Notes under the pieces: generated by a model
Database searches by the model: none
The model's input: the letters and a program-made list of their open reading frames with translations, nothing else
What the model was told of the DNA's origin: nothing
In this document: positions 22,004 to 33,572 of the stretch, one piece after another
How the letters are laid out: each line of letters starts with the position of its first letter
Numbering within the stretch: the stretch's first letter is position 1
NCBI GenBank assembly: GCA_032716605.1
Contig: CM064509.1
Location: forward strand, 33,709,423-33,773,422
Direction: 5' to 3'
From: Paralithodes platypus
Lineage: Eukaryota; Arthropoda; Malacostraca; Decapoda; Lithodidae
Length of the DNA stretch: 64,000 nt
Position numbers and translations under genes: made by a program

Positions 22004-22160
22004 ATATGCCAAATATCCACAGGGAAGGAAGGAAAATAAACACGGAGTCCCAAGCGCTTTCGTGTATTACATCTCCTCTGTCCCCTGAAGATGTAATACA
22101 CGAAAGCGCTTGGGACTCCCGTGTTTATTTTCCTTCCTTCCCTGTGGATATTTGGCATAT
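22004..22160. repeat. 71/72-bp near-perfect inverted repeat (hairpin)
   Basis: Arms 22004-22074 and 22089-22160 are reverse complements apart from a single extra base (CACGG versus CACGGG), separated by a 14-base loop. Central arm motif AAGCGCTTTCGTGTATTAC. No open frame or TIR-like terminal tetranucleotide was recognised; it sits beside (AT)n. May be a foldback element, or a palindrome created by template switching. Confidence 0.95.
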
Positions 22161-22854
22161 ATATATATATATAATAATAATAACAACAATGGACTATCAT
22201 AAATTTAATGCAGCTCTACGACATATTTTTCAGTAGGCCTATTTATAACGCTAGAAACTATTGTCACTTAGGATACGACAATCGAAGAGAAATATGGCGT
22301 CGTATATGTTCCGAGTTCCGGGCTTAGATATCTTGCGGTACACTCAGATGCCATAGTATCTAGCCTGCTTAATATAATTCGTGGACCCCCCTATGTTGTT
22401 CTTTATGCATTTATAACTATCTAGATTGATGTTTAGATAGTACTTGCTTTTCAATAAATAGAATATATTGCTTGGTAGTTAATGTATAGTAATATGATAT
22501 GATATTAATGCATTTGTTTTCAGATATATATTTCCATAATTTGAAATAGGTGAAGTCCCCGAATACTTATGAGTGGTCTATACTCTGGTTTGTTTCCTTG
22601 CATGTTCCTTTGTTTATATTTGAGTTTTGTTTTGTTATTCAATGTTTACAAACATTCTTGTCATTTTGCTATATAGATGGAAATTGAGAAACATTTTGGT
22701 TGAGCCTGCAGTTACTGTCTAGCCATCTGTCTGCAAGAAGCGTCTGTCTTCATCTGTCAGTTCTGTCAGTTCTGTCCATTTGATATTAACCCTATTTGGT
22801 GCCTGGGGTGGTCTCTTTGGAACCTCCCTGTTTCACACCATTAGTTTAGAAATA
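22161..22854. other. AT-rich unassigned DNA
   Basis: No gene recognised. A TTAACCCTATTTGGTGCC motif at ~22786 could be a lone family B left end. Confidence 0.35.
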
Positions 22855-23055
22855 CTCGCTTCACCCCATTCATCACATCGATTTTTTTGTTTTCTGGGCG
22901 AGCAATAGCTAGCCTGTGACTAAAAGATATCGGCCTTCGGCCGGAACATTTCTCTATCGTAAAATGTACAACTTTATCTTGGAGTTGTCTGGGTGGGCAT
23001 TGTTCAGCTTGAAACAAATCTGGGAAGGCATTTTTGTTATCCTAGGGGACAACCT
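22855..23055 (-). mobile_element. TTAA-A fragment, minus orientation
   Basis: CACCCCATTCATCACATCGA, GGGCGAGCAATAGCTAGCC, the CGGCCTTCGGCCG hairpin and a GAGGTCT-like decayed block identify it. No TTAA ends remain. Confidence 0.6.
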
Positions 23056-23320
23056 AAAATATATTGTTCGGAAATGACAGAAGCAAGCAAAACTATCAAT
23101 AACAATTAAACATAATAAAATAACCCTCAATACATCAACTTAGATAGTGTTAATGTCACCTCATATATTTTAAGCGACAGTAAGTAATCCTGTGCTTGCT
23201 GTATTAATTAGAAGAAAAACAAAATAAGAAAAATTAAAGTTGCCCGTTTTGCAGAATCACAAACTTTGCACATTAAATATCAGATTTTGTCCATATTCAC
23301 TTTGTTTTCTATTGACAAAC

Positions 23321-23390
<70 letters not shown>
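23321..23390. repeat. (GT)n microsatellite
   Basis: About 35 uninterrupted units. Confidence 0.95.
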
Positions 23391-23394
<4 letters not shown>

Positions 23395-23536
23395 TTTCAA
23401 AGTATGTTTTGTTTTATGAAAGTCAACAAATGGTGATAACTATTCATTTTGTACCTTAGCTGAAATCCAACCCTTAACTTCTCATACTGTTGTCCAAGGG
23501 ATTAGGGTCTGATTTATGTCTAATATACTGTATACA

Positions 23537-23652
<116 letters not shown>

Positions 23653-23892
23653 GGGAGGCCGAAGTGAATGATGTAAAGAAAGAGTGAGTAAGCGGTAAAG
23701 TTTCAAGGAGTGAGCCTGACTTTAATGTGAGCGAGTGAGAGAGGGGGCAGTGAGGGAGTTAAGAAGAGATTTATACAGAATTGTGTGAGCTTTGGGGAGT
23801 GATTGAGAGAGATCTAGTGGCAAGATTTACTGAGAGGAAAATTAAGTCTAAAAGAGAGCAAGAGATGTGGCAGAAATGTAAGAAGTGTTATC

Positions 23893-23896
<4 letters not shown>

Positions 23897-23929
<33 letters not shown>

Positions 23930-23943
23930 GGTATATATATATA
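23897..23943. repeat. (AT)n with internal ACCGGT
   Basis: AT run interrupted by the palindrome TACCGGTA at ~23926. Confidence 0.9.
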
Positions 23944-24112
23944 TTATATACGTTTATCCGTTGTTTATCAATGTACATGATAGGTGCATATTTCCACATT
24001 CGTCCACAACATACTAATTTCCTCTGCTTACACTTTATAAATAAATAAATGTACTTATGGTATTGACCTGATCCATAGAACACATTGAAAATTATATACA
24101 CATTCTCCTTCA

Positions 24113-24320
24113 TTAACCCTATCAAGATCGAATTACGCATTTCTGTTTATTTTCTGGCTGTTATTTGCCGAATAGGATGGGTATATGGAGGTCAAAGGGT
24201 TAATTAAGATAGTATTCACCCGTATAATACATCTCCCCAGATCTTTCCTAAGCTGTATAGAATTGTCTTATAATTGCCAGGGTAAACTGTCAAAATGCGT
24301 CATAATCTTAAAAGGGTTAA
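24113..24320. mobile_element. TTAA-B subgroup II MITE, complete (208 bp)
   Basis: TTAACCCTATCAAGATCGAAT at left, ATGCGTCATAATCTTAAAAGG then GTTAA at right. Arms are partly diverged (TTTGCCGAATAGGATGGG versus TAAGCTGTATAGAATTGTC). Its right TTAA abuts an RTE-like fragment. Confidence 0.8.
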
Positions 24321-24326
24321 TATGCA

Positions 24327-24590
24327 GTGGACGAGAAAGGTAAATATTTATACAATCAACCAGCAATGATTAAGAGGGTGTACGAGAGCGAGGTGGAGGG
24401 ACAGAGAGGGAGATGTAGACCGAAGAAGAGGTGGAAGGATGGAGTGAGGAAGTATAATATGAACGAAGACGGTGCTGGTTGGGGGGAGGGGCGTCGACTG
24501 ACTGGGGACAGAGGTGCATGGAGGCGGTTCGTTCGTGGCCACCCCTTCGGGGATCACGGCGTCGGGCAATAGATAGATAGATAGAACCAG
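24327..24590 (+). mobile_element. RTE-like LINE C-terminus with (ATAG) tail
   Basis: Encodes KRVYESEVEGQRGR, KKRWKDGVRKYNMNEDG, GEGRRLTGDRGAWRRFV, then a stop after GHPFGDHGVGQ, matching the style of RTE-type C-termini and the minus-strand copy at 11577-11835. The 3' end is ATAGATAGATAGATAG, a tetranucleotide tail instead of poly(A). 5' truncated to ~80 codons. Confidence 0.75.
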
Positions 24591-24647
24591 CAATGATTAT
24601 AATTACTTCTTCACCAGTTATGACATACTTCTCTACTAAGTATTACC

Positions 24648-24702
24648 TGGCTATCTATCTATCAATCAATCAATCAATAAATCTATCTATCTATCTATCT
24701 AA
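24648..24702. repeat. (ATCT/ATCA)n tetranucleotide repeat
   Basis: Mixed ATCT and ATCA units. Confidence 0.85.
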
Positions 24703-24767
24703 TTTTCATAAACCATTCACACTGAGAGTGAGCAGAAAATATTATTCATGGAAGAAAGCGAGCATGA

Positions 24768-25198
24768 ATAACAGAGAGCGAGTAGAATACAATAACAGAG
24801 AGCGAGTAGAATATAATAACAGAGAGCGAGTAGAATACAATAACAGAGAGCGAGTAGAATACAATAACAGAGAGCGAGTTGAATACAATAACAGAGAGCG
24901 AGTAGAATACAATAACAGAGAGCGAGTAGAATACAATAACAGAGAGTGAGTAGAATACAATAACAGAGAGCGAGTAGAATACAATAACAGAGAGCGAGTA
25001 GAATACAATAACAGAGAGCGAGTAGAATACAATAACAGAGAGCGAGTAGAATACAATAAACAGAGAGCGAGTAGAATACAATAACAGAGAGCGAGTAGAA
25101 TACAATAACAGAGAGCGAGTAGAATACAATAACAGAGAGCGAGTAGAATACAATAACAGAGAGCGAGTAGAATACAATAACAGAGAGCGAGTAGAATA
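24768..25198. repeat. 24-bp minisatellite, ~18 copies
   Basis: Unit AACAGAGAGCGAGTAGAATA plus CAAT, exact 24-bp period (starts 24794, 24818, ...). One unit carries an extra A at ~25058, which would shift any reading frame. Because 24 is divisible by three the array is open in several frames (8-residue repeats), but the frame-breaking insertion and absence of any flanking coding signal argue against a protein. Confidence 0.95.
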
Positions 25199-25320
25199 TA
25201 TTATATATATTATACACTCCCACACAGGGGGAACTAAGATACAATCAGACGAGGGGGGACAAAACAAAACTAAATTGAAAACGAAATCAGGGGGAAATGA
25301 AGCAGGGAAAATCCAGAATA

Positions 25321-25434
25321 ATAGATATATATATATAGATATATAGTTAACAGATAGATAGATAGATAACAGATAGATAGACAGACAGATAGATAGATAG
25401 ACAGATATAGATAGATAGATAGACAGACAGATAT
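25321..25434. repeat. (GATA/GACA)n repeat
   Basis: Interrupted GATA array with GACA and ATAT variants. Confidence 0.85.
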
Positions 25435-25439
25435 ACTTT

Positions 25440-25821
25440 AGATATGTTATTATTTTTGTCTTTGTATTTTGGTTTCTTTTTTTGACAAATTCTCTTAGTA
25501 CCCATAATTTCTACTTACGCAAGGTACTATTAATTAGCTTCATTGTATTGCTTTTCTATATAGCATCTCTTACTGAACACCTGTTCTTGACTTCCTGGTT
25601 GTTGTGTCTAGGTTATCAACAATTCAACACCCCTTTACCTTACGTGGGTGAGACGCATCGCGGGGTTTATAGTCCTATACCCTGTTCCAAATATGTAAGC
25701 CAAAACTCTTGAACACCAACCTCAATAACTCACAAACGACTAGCGTAATCGAACTCTTGTTTCTACCATATAAGAAGGGTCAGCAATGGAATAGGTGTGG
25801 AAATTTACAGCCCAGTTGCTC
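25440..25821. other. unassigned DNA
   Basis: A 76-codon open frame at 25482-25712 has no recognised domain. Nothing else seen. Confidence 0.35.
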
Positions 25822-25980
25822 TAGCCCTTTAGCACCATGACGTCGTTTTACCTTTGATTTTAGCTAAAATTGGAGGGTATTATACAGTTTACGAAAAACC
25901 TATATTATTCGGAGGGTTTATTGAGATCGTATTTATCCCTATACTGTATATCCTAGAGATATATTACAAGCTGAAAGGAA
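25822..25980. mobile_element. TTAA-B subgroup III MITE, partial
   Basis: CCCTTTAGCACCATGACGTC then TTTTACCTTTGATTTTAGCT and GGGTTTATTGAGATCGTATTT match the subgroup III copies at 28283 and 40347. The right end is lost after AAGCTGAAAGGAAAA. Confidence 0.7.
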
Positions 25981-26179
25981 AAGTGTTGCAAGGATAGAGA
26001 CGCCAATCGTTGTTTCTTGATTTGTGCGGCTATGCAGACAAGGGGCATTTTCTTCAAACATATTATAAATTCAATAATTTCTAAATTAAATTGTAAACAA
26101 AGCAGATTTTTACTTGTGTAGTTTATAAATTATATGACTCCAATACAATCCATACTAAATATGATCGTGTGACACCTTC

Positions 26180-26250
26180 TTAACCCCATTCATCACAATG
26201 ACGCAATTTTCATTATACTCTGGTTACAATTTGACGATTCCTTTCAGTCA
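26180..26250. mobile_element. TTAA-B-like left end
   Basis: TTAACCCCATTCATCACAATG, then ACGCAATTTTCATTATACTC; truncated next to the (TC)n array. Confidence 0.5.
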
Positions 26251-26266
26251 GTCAGTAGCCAGCCCT

Positions 26267-26920
<654 letters not shown>

Positions 26921-26921
26921 G

Positions 26922-26949
<28 letters not shown>
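26921..26949. repeat. (AT)n beside TACCGGTA
   Basis: AT run directly after TATACCGGTATA at 26915. Confidence 0.9.
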
Positions 26950-26954
<5 letters not shown>

Positions 26955-27147
26955 GTATACGCGTATATCTTTTGGAAGGGTTGGATTATTTATTGGGCTC
27001 AAGCTGAGGTCGTACAACATAAATTTAGCAGAATACATTGTCCTTATTCAACATTGGTGATGTATATATTACTTGTGTTCTGGGAGTTTTACTTACAAAT
27101 TGTAGCTATGTGTTGGCACTGTTTAATATTATGTGCCATACTGGTAA

Positions 27148-28253
27148 TGTGTGAGTATTACCAACATGAAGAGCCATGGTGGTATTTGTGAGTATTACCA
27201 ACATGAAGAGCCATGGTGGTATTTGTGAGCATTACCAACATGAAGAGCCATGGTGGTATTTGTGAGTATTACCAACATGAAGAGCCATGGTGGTATTTGT
27301 GAGCATTACCAACATGAAGAGCCATGGTGGTATTTGTGATCATTACCAACATGAAGAGCCATGGTGGTATTTGTGAGCATTACCAACATGAAGACCCATG
27401 GTGGTATTTGTGAGTATTACCAACATGAAGAGCCATGGTGGTATTTGTGAGTATTACCAACATGAAGAGCCATGGTGATATTTGTGAGCATTACCAACAT
27501 GAAGAGCCATGGTGGTATTTGTGAGCATTACCAACATCAAGAGCCATGGTGGTATTTATGAGTATTACCAACATGAAGAGCCATGGTGGTATTTGTGAGT
27601 ATTACCAACATCAAGAGCCATGGTGGTATTTGTGAGTATTACCAACATGAAGAGCCATGGTGGTATTTGTGAGTATTACCAACATGAAGAGCCATGGTGG
27701 TATTTGTGAGTATTACCAATATCAAGAGCCATGGTGGTATTTGTGAGTATTACCAACATGAAGAGCCATGGTGGTATTTGTGAGTATTACCAACATGAAG
27801 AGCCATGGTGGTATTTGTGAGTATTACCAACATGTAGAGCCATGGTGGTATTTGTGAGTATTGCCAACATGAAGAGCCATGGTGGTATTTGTGAGTATTA
27901 CCAACATGAAGAGCCATGGTGGTATTTGTGAGTATTACCAACATCAAGAGCCATGGTGGTATTTGTGAGTATTTCCAACATGAAGAGCCATGGTGGTATT
28001 TGTGAGTATTACCAACATGAAGAGCCATGGTGGTATTTGTGAGTATTACCAACATCAAGAGCCATGGTGGTATTTGTGAGTATTACCAACATGAAGAGCC
28101 ATAGTGGTATTTGTGAGTATTACCAACATCAAGAGCCATAGTGGTATTTGTGAGCATTACCAACATCAAGAGCCATGGTGGTATTTGTGAGCATTACCAA
28201 CATCAAGAGCCATAGTGGTATTTGTGAGCATTACCGACATCAAGAGCCATAGT
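27148..28253. repeat. 37-bp minisatellite, ~30 copies
   Basis: Unit GTGAGTATTACCAACATGAAG plus AGCCATGGTGGTATTT, period 37 (starts 27181, 27218, ...). Units differ mainly at three diagnostic positions: GAG(T/C)ATT, CAT(G/C)AAG and AT(G/A)GTGG. The last five units share the ATAGTGG and CATCAAG states, consistent with spread of variants along the array. Confidence 0.95.
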
Positions 28254-28282
28254 GCCAATATAGCTAATGTCTCCGTCTTTGT

Positions 28283-28497
28283 TTAACCCCTTCAGCACAA
28301 GAACGCCGCCTTACCTTTGATTCTAGTTAAATTATGACGATATTTTGCAATTTAAGAAGAACCTGTGTTATTCAGAGGGTTTATTGAGATCGTATTTACC
28401 CTTTTGAATTCTAGAAAAAATATAATAAGCTAAAGAAAATCGTCTAATAGTAACCAGAATATGACGAAAATTACGCCATCGTGCTGACGAGATTATC
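28283..28497. mobile_element. TTAA-B subgroup III MITE
   Basis: TTAACCCCTTCAGCACAAGAA start, GCCTTACCTTTGATTCTAG, central GGGTTTATTGAGATCGTATT and AAATCGTCTAATAGTAACC arms. Right terminus decayed (CGTGCTGACGAGATTAT in place of GTGCTGAAGGGGTTAA). Confidence 0.8.
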
Positions 28498-28548
28498 CAC
28501 CAATATGAGATACAACAGACAATCAGATATGACCAAGAGAAAGGTATC

Positions 28549-28777
28549 CAATTGACCACTTGCGAGTTTCAGGCTATAAGGAAGTTGGAGCTGTAGTCAT
28601 CGATACTTAACAGAATTAGCAGCTAAAACGTGGTCGTAGTACATTCACACATACATAAAACCCAATTCAACATACCTTTTATCTATCAAAAACCTACATT
28701 ATAATTGTATATCTATTTTATATCAATGTTTACGGCTCCTACTTCCTTATAGCCTGAAACTCGCAAGTGGTCAATTG
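28549..28777. mobile_element. MITE with ~37-bp TIRs
   Basis: Inverted ends CAATTGACCACTTGCGAGTT continuing TCAGGCTATAAGGAAGT on both sides with one mismatch, enclosing ~150 bp of AT-rich filler without coding capacity. A clear flanking duplication was not identified. A decayed right end of the same family is at about 36975-37012. Confidence 0.85.
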
Positions 28778-29293
28778 TAGTTTTCTGGATATTCACACTG
28801 CACACTGATGAACCCTGAGAAGTTGACGATAAGACCATTTGATTTGTCGCCAAAGAACTCGAGATTCGGGCCATAAATTTATGACGTCAAAAGTTGTGAT
28901 CCATAGGAACGTACCCGAACACATTTGCTCGATAAGAACACGCATAAAGTAGACTAGAGATCCTGTAGTAGAGGCAGAGTGGCAATTAATTTTTTTAGAG
29001 GCCATTTAGTTGCTTCAATTATCAAAGAACAGAGTTTGAATATATTTTTGATATAACATGATGTCTATCCAAACACCAAACTATAATGTCCTGGACCAGT
29101 TGGGTTAATCTATTAACATTTCCATAGGTAATTTAATAATCTACGCTCTACTAATGTTGTATATGTAGTAGTTAAATCAGCATGCGTACTAATTGGCGTA
29201 CACATTGGGTAGCGTACCCTTGAGACCCTACAGCAACAACGATCGGCCAACCTCCTCCATATTGGTGCCACTACTGGTGTTATTAACCTCTCT
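28778..29293. other. unassigned DNA
   Basis: Only chance-length frames; nothing recognised. Confidence 0.35.
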
Positions 29294-29375
29294 TTAAGGG
29301 GACATTTTTTTTTTTTTTTTTTTTTATATATATATAAATGTATTTTATAGTTTCCCCGCTAGACCTTCAACAAGC
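29294..29375 (+). mobile_element. TTAA-A left-end fragment, host of a nested copy
   Basis: TTAAGGGGACATTTTTTTT with T20, then TTTATAGTTTCC...GACCTTCAACAAGC. It is interrupted at AAGCTTA by the next family A copy; the remainder is not recognisable beyond it. Confidence 0.7.
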
Positions 29376-29753
29376 TTAAGGGGAGGCTGGCCGTTTGTTT
29401 GGTCTATTAATTCATTTATTCATATATTTTATTACTTTCCTCTCTAGACCTCCATTAAGCTTAGAAAAACACCCCATAGACCCCCCTTCAAGATAAATTT
29501 GTGCATTTTTCGGTAGAAAAATGTCCAGGCCGAAGGCCAATTCCTCTTAAAATTGCAGGCTCGCTATCGCTCGCCAAGAAATACTCGACACCTAAATGGC
29601 ACGAAAGGTCCTAAAAGTTAAAATTGACAACGAAGTAGGGCGAAAGGTGTTAAAATCGCCAAACTAAAGGGCCGAACGTCTTATAATCTCAAAACTAGGG
29701 GGGCTAAACATTAGGGAGAAGGGGGTCCAGGAAAACGGTCTACCTCCCCTTAA
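29376..29753 (+). mobile_element. TTAA-A MITE, complete
   Basis: TTAAGGGGAGGCTGGCC start, CTACCTCCCCTTAA end; all landmarks present. Inserted in the CTTA of an older family A copy. Confidence 0.85.
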
Positions 29754-29890
29754 CAAAACATACTTCCTAGATAATTATACAAGATACACAACCAATTGTT
29801 CCAAGCCTGTTATTCGTGTTAGTCATTTCAATCCAGAATGATAAACTAGGCAATGTCTTGGTTTGGGAGAACGTGCCAACATTCAGAGTA

Positions 29891-30471
29891 TTAACCCCTT
29901 CTGTACCGGGGACGGCCTTTTAGCTTAAGGGGAGGCAGACGGTTTTTCTGCACCCCCTTCTCCCTAATGTTTAGCCCCACTAGTTTTAATATTATATGAC
30001 GTTCCGCCCATTAGTTTGGCGATTTTAACACCTTTCGCCCCATTTCGTTGTAAATTTTAAGACCTTTCGTGCCATTTAGGTATCGATTTTTCTTGGCAAG
30101 CGATAGTGAGCCTACAATTTTAAGAGGAACCGGCCAAAGGCCGGGAAATTTTTCTACCGAATAATGTAAACATTTATCTTGAAGGGTGGTCTAGGGGGTG
30201 TTTTTCTAAGCTTGCTGGAGGTCTAGCGAGGAAACCAATAAAATATATGAATACATGAGTTATTAGACCAAACAAACGGCCAGTCGCCCCTTAACTCTGG
30301 CTACTATTAGACGATTGTATTCAGTTTTAAAGGGGCGTCCAGCGATTAACAGGCTTCGAACTATCTCACTTAGCCCTTTTTGCTACAACATATCGTTCTC
30401 AAACTACACTAAATCCTCTAAATATTGCTTGAGTAAAATTATAAAGATGTCACCGGTACAGAAGGGGTTAA
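29891..30471. mobile_element. TTAA-B subgroup I MITE split by a family A insertion
   Basis: Left end TTAACCCCTTCTGTACCGGG, right end TGTCACCGGTACAGAAGGGG then TTAA. Removing 29935-30290 restores the expected GACG...CTTTTAGC-TTAA-CTCTGGCTACTATTAG order seen in the copy at 40961. Confidence 0.9.
29935..30294 (-). mobile_element. TTAA-A MITE nested in family B
   Basis: Complete minus-oriented family A element flanked by TTAA (29935-29938 and 30291-30294). Because the host element is recognisable on both sides, this is the clearest evidence in the window that family A duplicates TTAA on insertion. Confidence 0.9.
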
Positions 30472-30596
30472 CGAAATTCCAAGTAGAAAAAGGAGGCCTC
30501 CTTAAATGTGTATACTTTAATCAATAATGCAATAACAAGATAACAAGATAACTCTAGGTGATGTCAGAATTGGTTTTTTAAGGAGCTAATAGGAAA

Positions 30597-30977
30597 TTAA
30601 GGGGACAGTGGCTGTTTATTTGGGCTATTAATTAATTTATTCATATATTATTTTGTTTTTCTAGTTTTCTCCCTAGACCTCCATCAAGCTTAGAAAAAAA
30701 AACCTAGACTCCCCTTCAAGATGGATTTGTACATTTTTCGGTAGAAATATGTCCCGGCCAAAGGCCGATTCCTCCTAAAATTACAGGCTCGCTATCGCTC
30801 GCCAGGAAAAAATCGACATTTAAATGGCACGAAGGGTCCTAATATTGACAAAGAAATGGGGTGAAAGGTCATAAAATCCCCAAACTAATGGAACCAACGT
30901 CTGAAAATCTCAAAAAAACTAGTGGGGCTAAACATTAGGGAGAAGGGGGTCCAGAAAAACGGTCTGTCTCCCCTTAA
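30597..30977 (+). mobile_element. TTAA-A MITE, complete
   Basis: Very similar to 257-630 (same TTAAGGGGACAGTGGCTG start, GGTCTGTCTCCCCTTAA end, and CACGAAGGGTCCTAATATTG interior), so likely from the same recent burst. Confidence 0.85.
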
Positions 30978-31831
<854 letters not shown>

Positions 31832-32018
31832 CTAATTCTACACTGTCCTACAAGTTTATGAAATGTAGTTTCAATTCTAGTGCCGGTAACATATGACGGG
31901 GAATATCAATTATGACGAGGGTGAATACAGTTATGGAAGTGAGGCTTGCTAATAATTATGAGAATCCCACGAGAGCTGTTCGCCCTGTTCGTATTATTAT
32001 TATTATTATTATTATTGT

Positions 32019-32365
32019 TTATTAGTTGTTCGTTCTATTAGTTTGGCAATTTTAACATCTTTCTTCCCATTTTTGTTGTCAGTATTTGGACCTTTCGTAC
32101 CATTTAGGTGTCATTTTTTTCCCTGGTGAGCAATAGCGAGACTCTAGTTTTAGGAGCAATAGGGCTTGGGCCGGGACATTTAGGAGCAATAGGGCTTGGG
32201 CCGGGACATTTAGGAGCAATAGGGCTTGGGCCGGGACATTTAGGAGCAATAGGGCTTGGGCCAGGACATTTTTCTAACGAAAAATTAAGAAATTTATCTC
32301 GAAAGGGGGTCTAGGGAGTGTTTAAGCTTGATGGAGGTCTAGCAAAGAAACTAAAGATGTATTAA
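32019..32365 (-). mobile_element. TTAA-A MITE with internal tandem array, ends lost
   Basis: Minus-oriented landmarks (GTTTGGCAATTTTAACATC, CATTTAGGTGTCATTTTTTTCCC, CTTGATGGAGGTCTAG). Terminal TTAA and GGGGA ends are not seen. Contains a 30-bp array at 32150-32270. Confidence 0.7.
32150..32270. repeat. 30-bp tandem repeat, 4 copies
   Basis: TAGGAGCAATAGGGCTTGGG plus CCGGGACATT begins at 32151, 32181, 32211 and 32241. The unit is the CCGG hairpin block of family A, amplified after insertion. Confidence 0.9.
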
Positions 32366-33340
32366 TAAATAAATATACTACAAAAATATACCGTACCCTC
32401 TTAAAGAAAGCTTACATCACTTGTTCAAGGTACTGTGATAGCTGATGGGATGCACATGGTTACTGGTGGATTAACAGCTGTGGTCTGGTCCATCCTTCCT
32501 GGGTCACTGTGTCTACTAGAAGCAAGGGTATTGGGAGTTTTCAAGTAATCAGTAGCTGCTTTAATTAGTCTGCAGTGCATGGTACTGGCTTCTCATTCTC
32601 TCATTTATATTATTTTGTAGAGAGCTTACGGTGGAGGGTTTGATGCCTACTGATAATACCATTATGTACCCTCTCTATTATAGAAGCCAAAATCTCATGG
32701 TAGACTCCTGTAAACTATTCTTCGTCGGGTTGAGGCCGTGCAGTGTTTGTAATATAGAAAACTTAGCTGTCCGTAGCTTGTTTCCCGCATTTGGCGAAGT
32801 CACCCATCCCATCATTTATCCTATTTTTGTTGCTTCAGTCAATATAAATATGTCTCATGAGATAAGGCTTAGCTGTTTTCTGGTGAAGGGTCTCACATTC
32901 ACTGAAAATATTTCAGAGACTGGAAAGTCTTGGAGGTTACACTGGACATCTTGGTTTTCGTCCCTTCTGCTGTCTTCTCAACAAATGTGATGCACCAATT
33001 GGCACCAGTAAAATAACATAAGATTTCACTGGGTTTGAATGATCACCCTGATATAATTTTAGCATGTAATAGGAGTTAAACAATTTTTGAAGTAGTCAAG
33101 CAGCCCATTACCTCGTACCAATATCTATCAGGACCTCAGGGATGGGCGACTGTGAGCTGTGATGTGGCTGGTATTAACTCAATGAAAGTGTGAGGAAAGA
33201 GTCATTTCCTGGTGCAACTGATGATATAGGTGATTTTTGTGGCTGCTTGAAGGTGAAAGGGTTAAGGAAGGTGCTGAGGTTTTGGTCTGATACGCAGAAT
33301 ACTCTGGTGAAATATGCAGAATTGCTATTGCCAGCCGTCC
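32366..33340. other. unassigned DNA with a 119-codon open frame
   Basis: An open frame at 32631-32990 (plus) has no recognised domain, no repeat character and no neighbouring exon signal that I can defend; it may be chance. The surrounding composition (~40 percent GC by eye) is more gene-like than elsewhere, but I cannot support a gene. Confidence 0.3.
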
Positions 33341-33572
33341 GGCTGGCTCAGTTGATAGCATGCCTGATTCCCACCTTGAAGGTCTCGCGTTCAATCCCCG
33401 CTCAGATTGAAACGTTTTTCTGGGATACAGCCGGCGGTTACCATCTCCCCATGAGCAAGGGGGATGGGTAATGGTCTCTGGTAGACTAAAGAAAGCCAAG
33501 CGCTTGCGAATCCTCGAAGGAGGAGAGACGGGCGCTATATAAGTAACCAGAAGATTATTATTATTATTTTGG
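33341..33572 (+). mobile_element. tRNA-derived SINE with (ATT)n tail
   Basis: The head has an A box TGGCTCAGTTGATAGCATG and a B box CGCGTTCAATCCCC about 35 bases later. The body includes CTCCCCATGAGCAAGGGGGA and a conserved-looking tail GGGCGCTATATAAGTAACC, ending in ATTATTATTATT. This head-body-tail organisation and length (~230 bp) are those of a Pol III SINE mobilised by a LINE. Confidence 0.8.

Noticed and set aside
24593..25267. Open frames with 8-residue repeats on both strands
   Set aside because: 24-bp array divisible by three; a one-base insertion at ~25058 breaks the frame without consequence, so no selection on coding.
27148..28253. Possible CRISPR array
   Set aside because: Directly abutting 37-bp units with point variants and no spacers.
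32631..32990. Possible host exon (119 codons)
   Set aside because: No recognisable domain, no partner exons and no splice signals I can defend; length is within chance for the composition.
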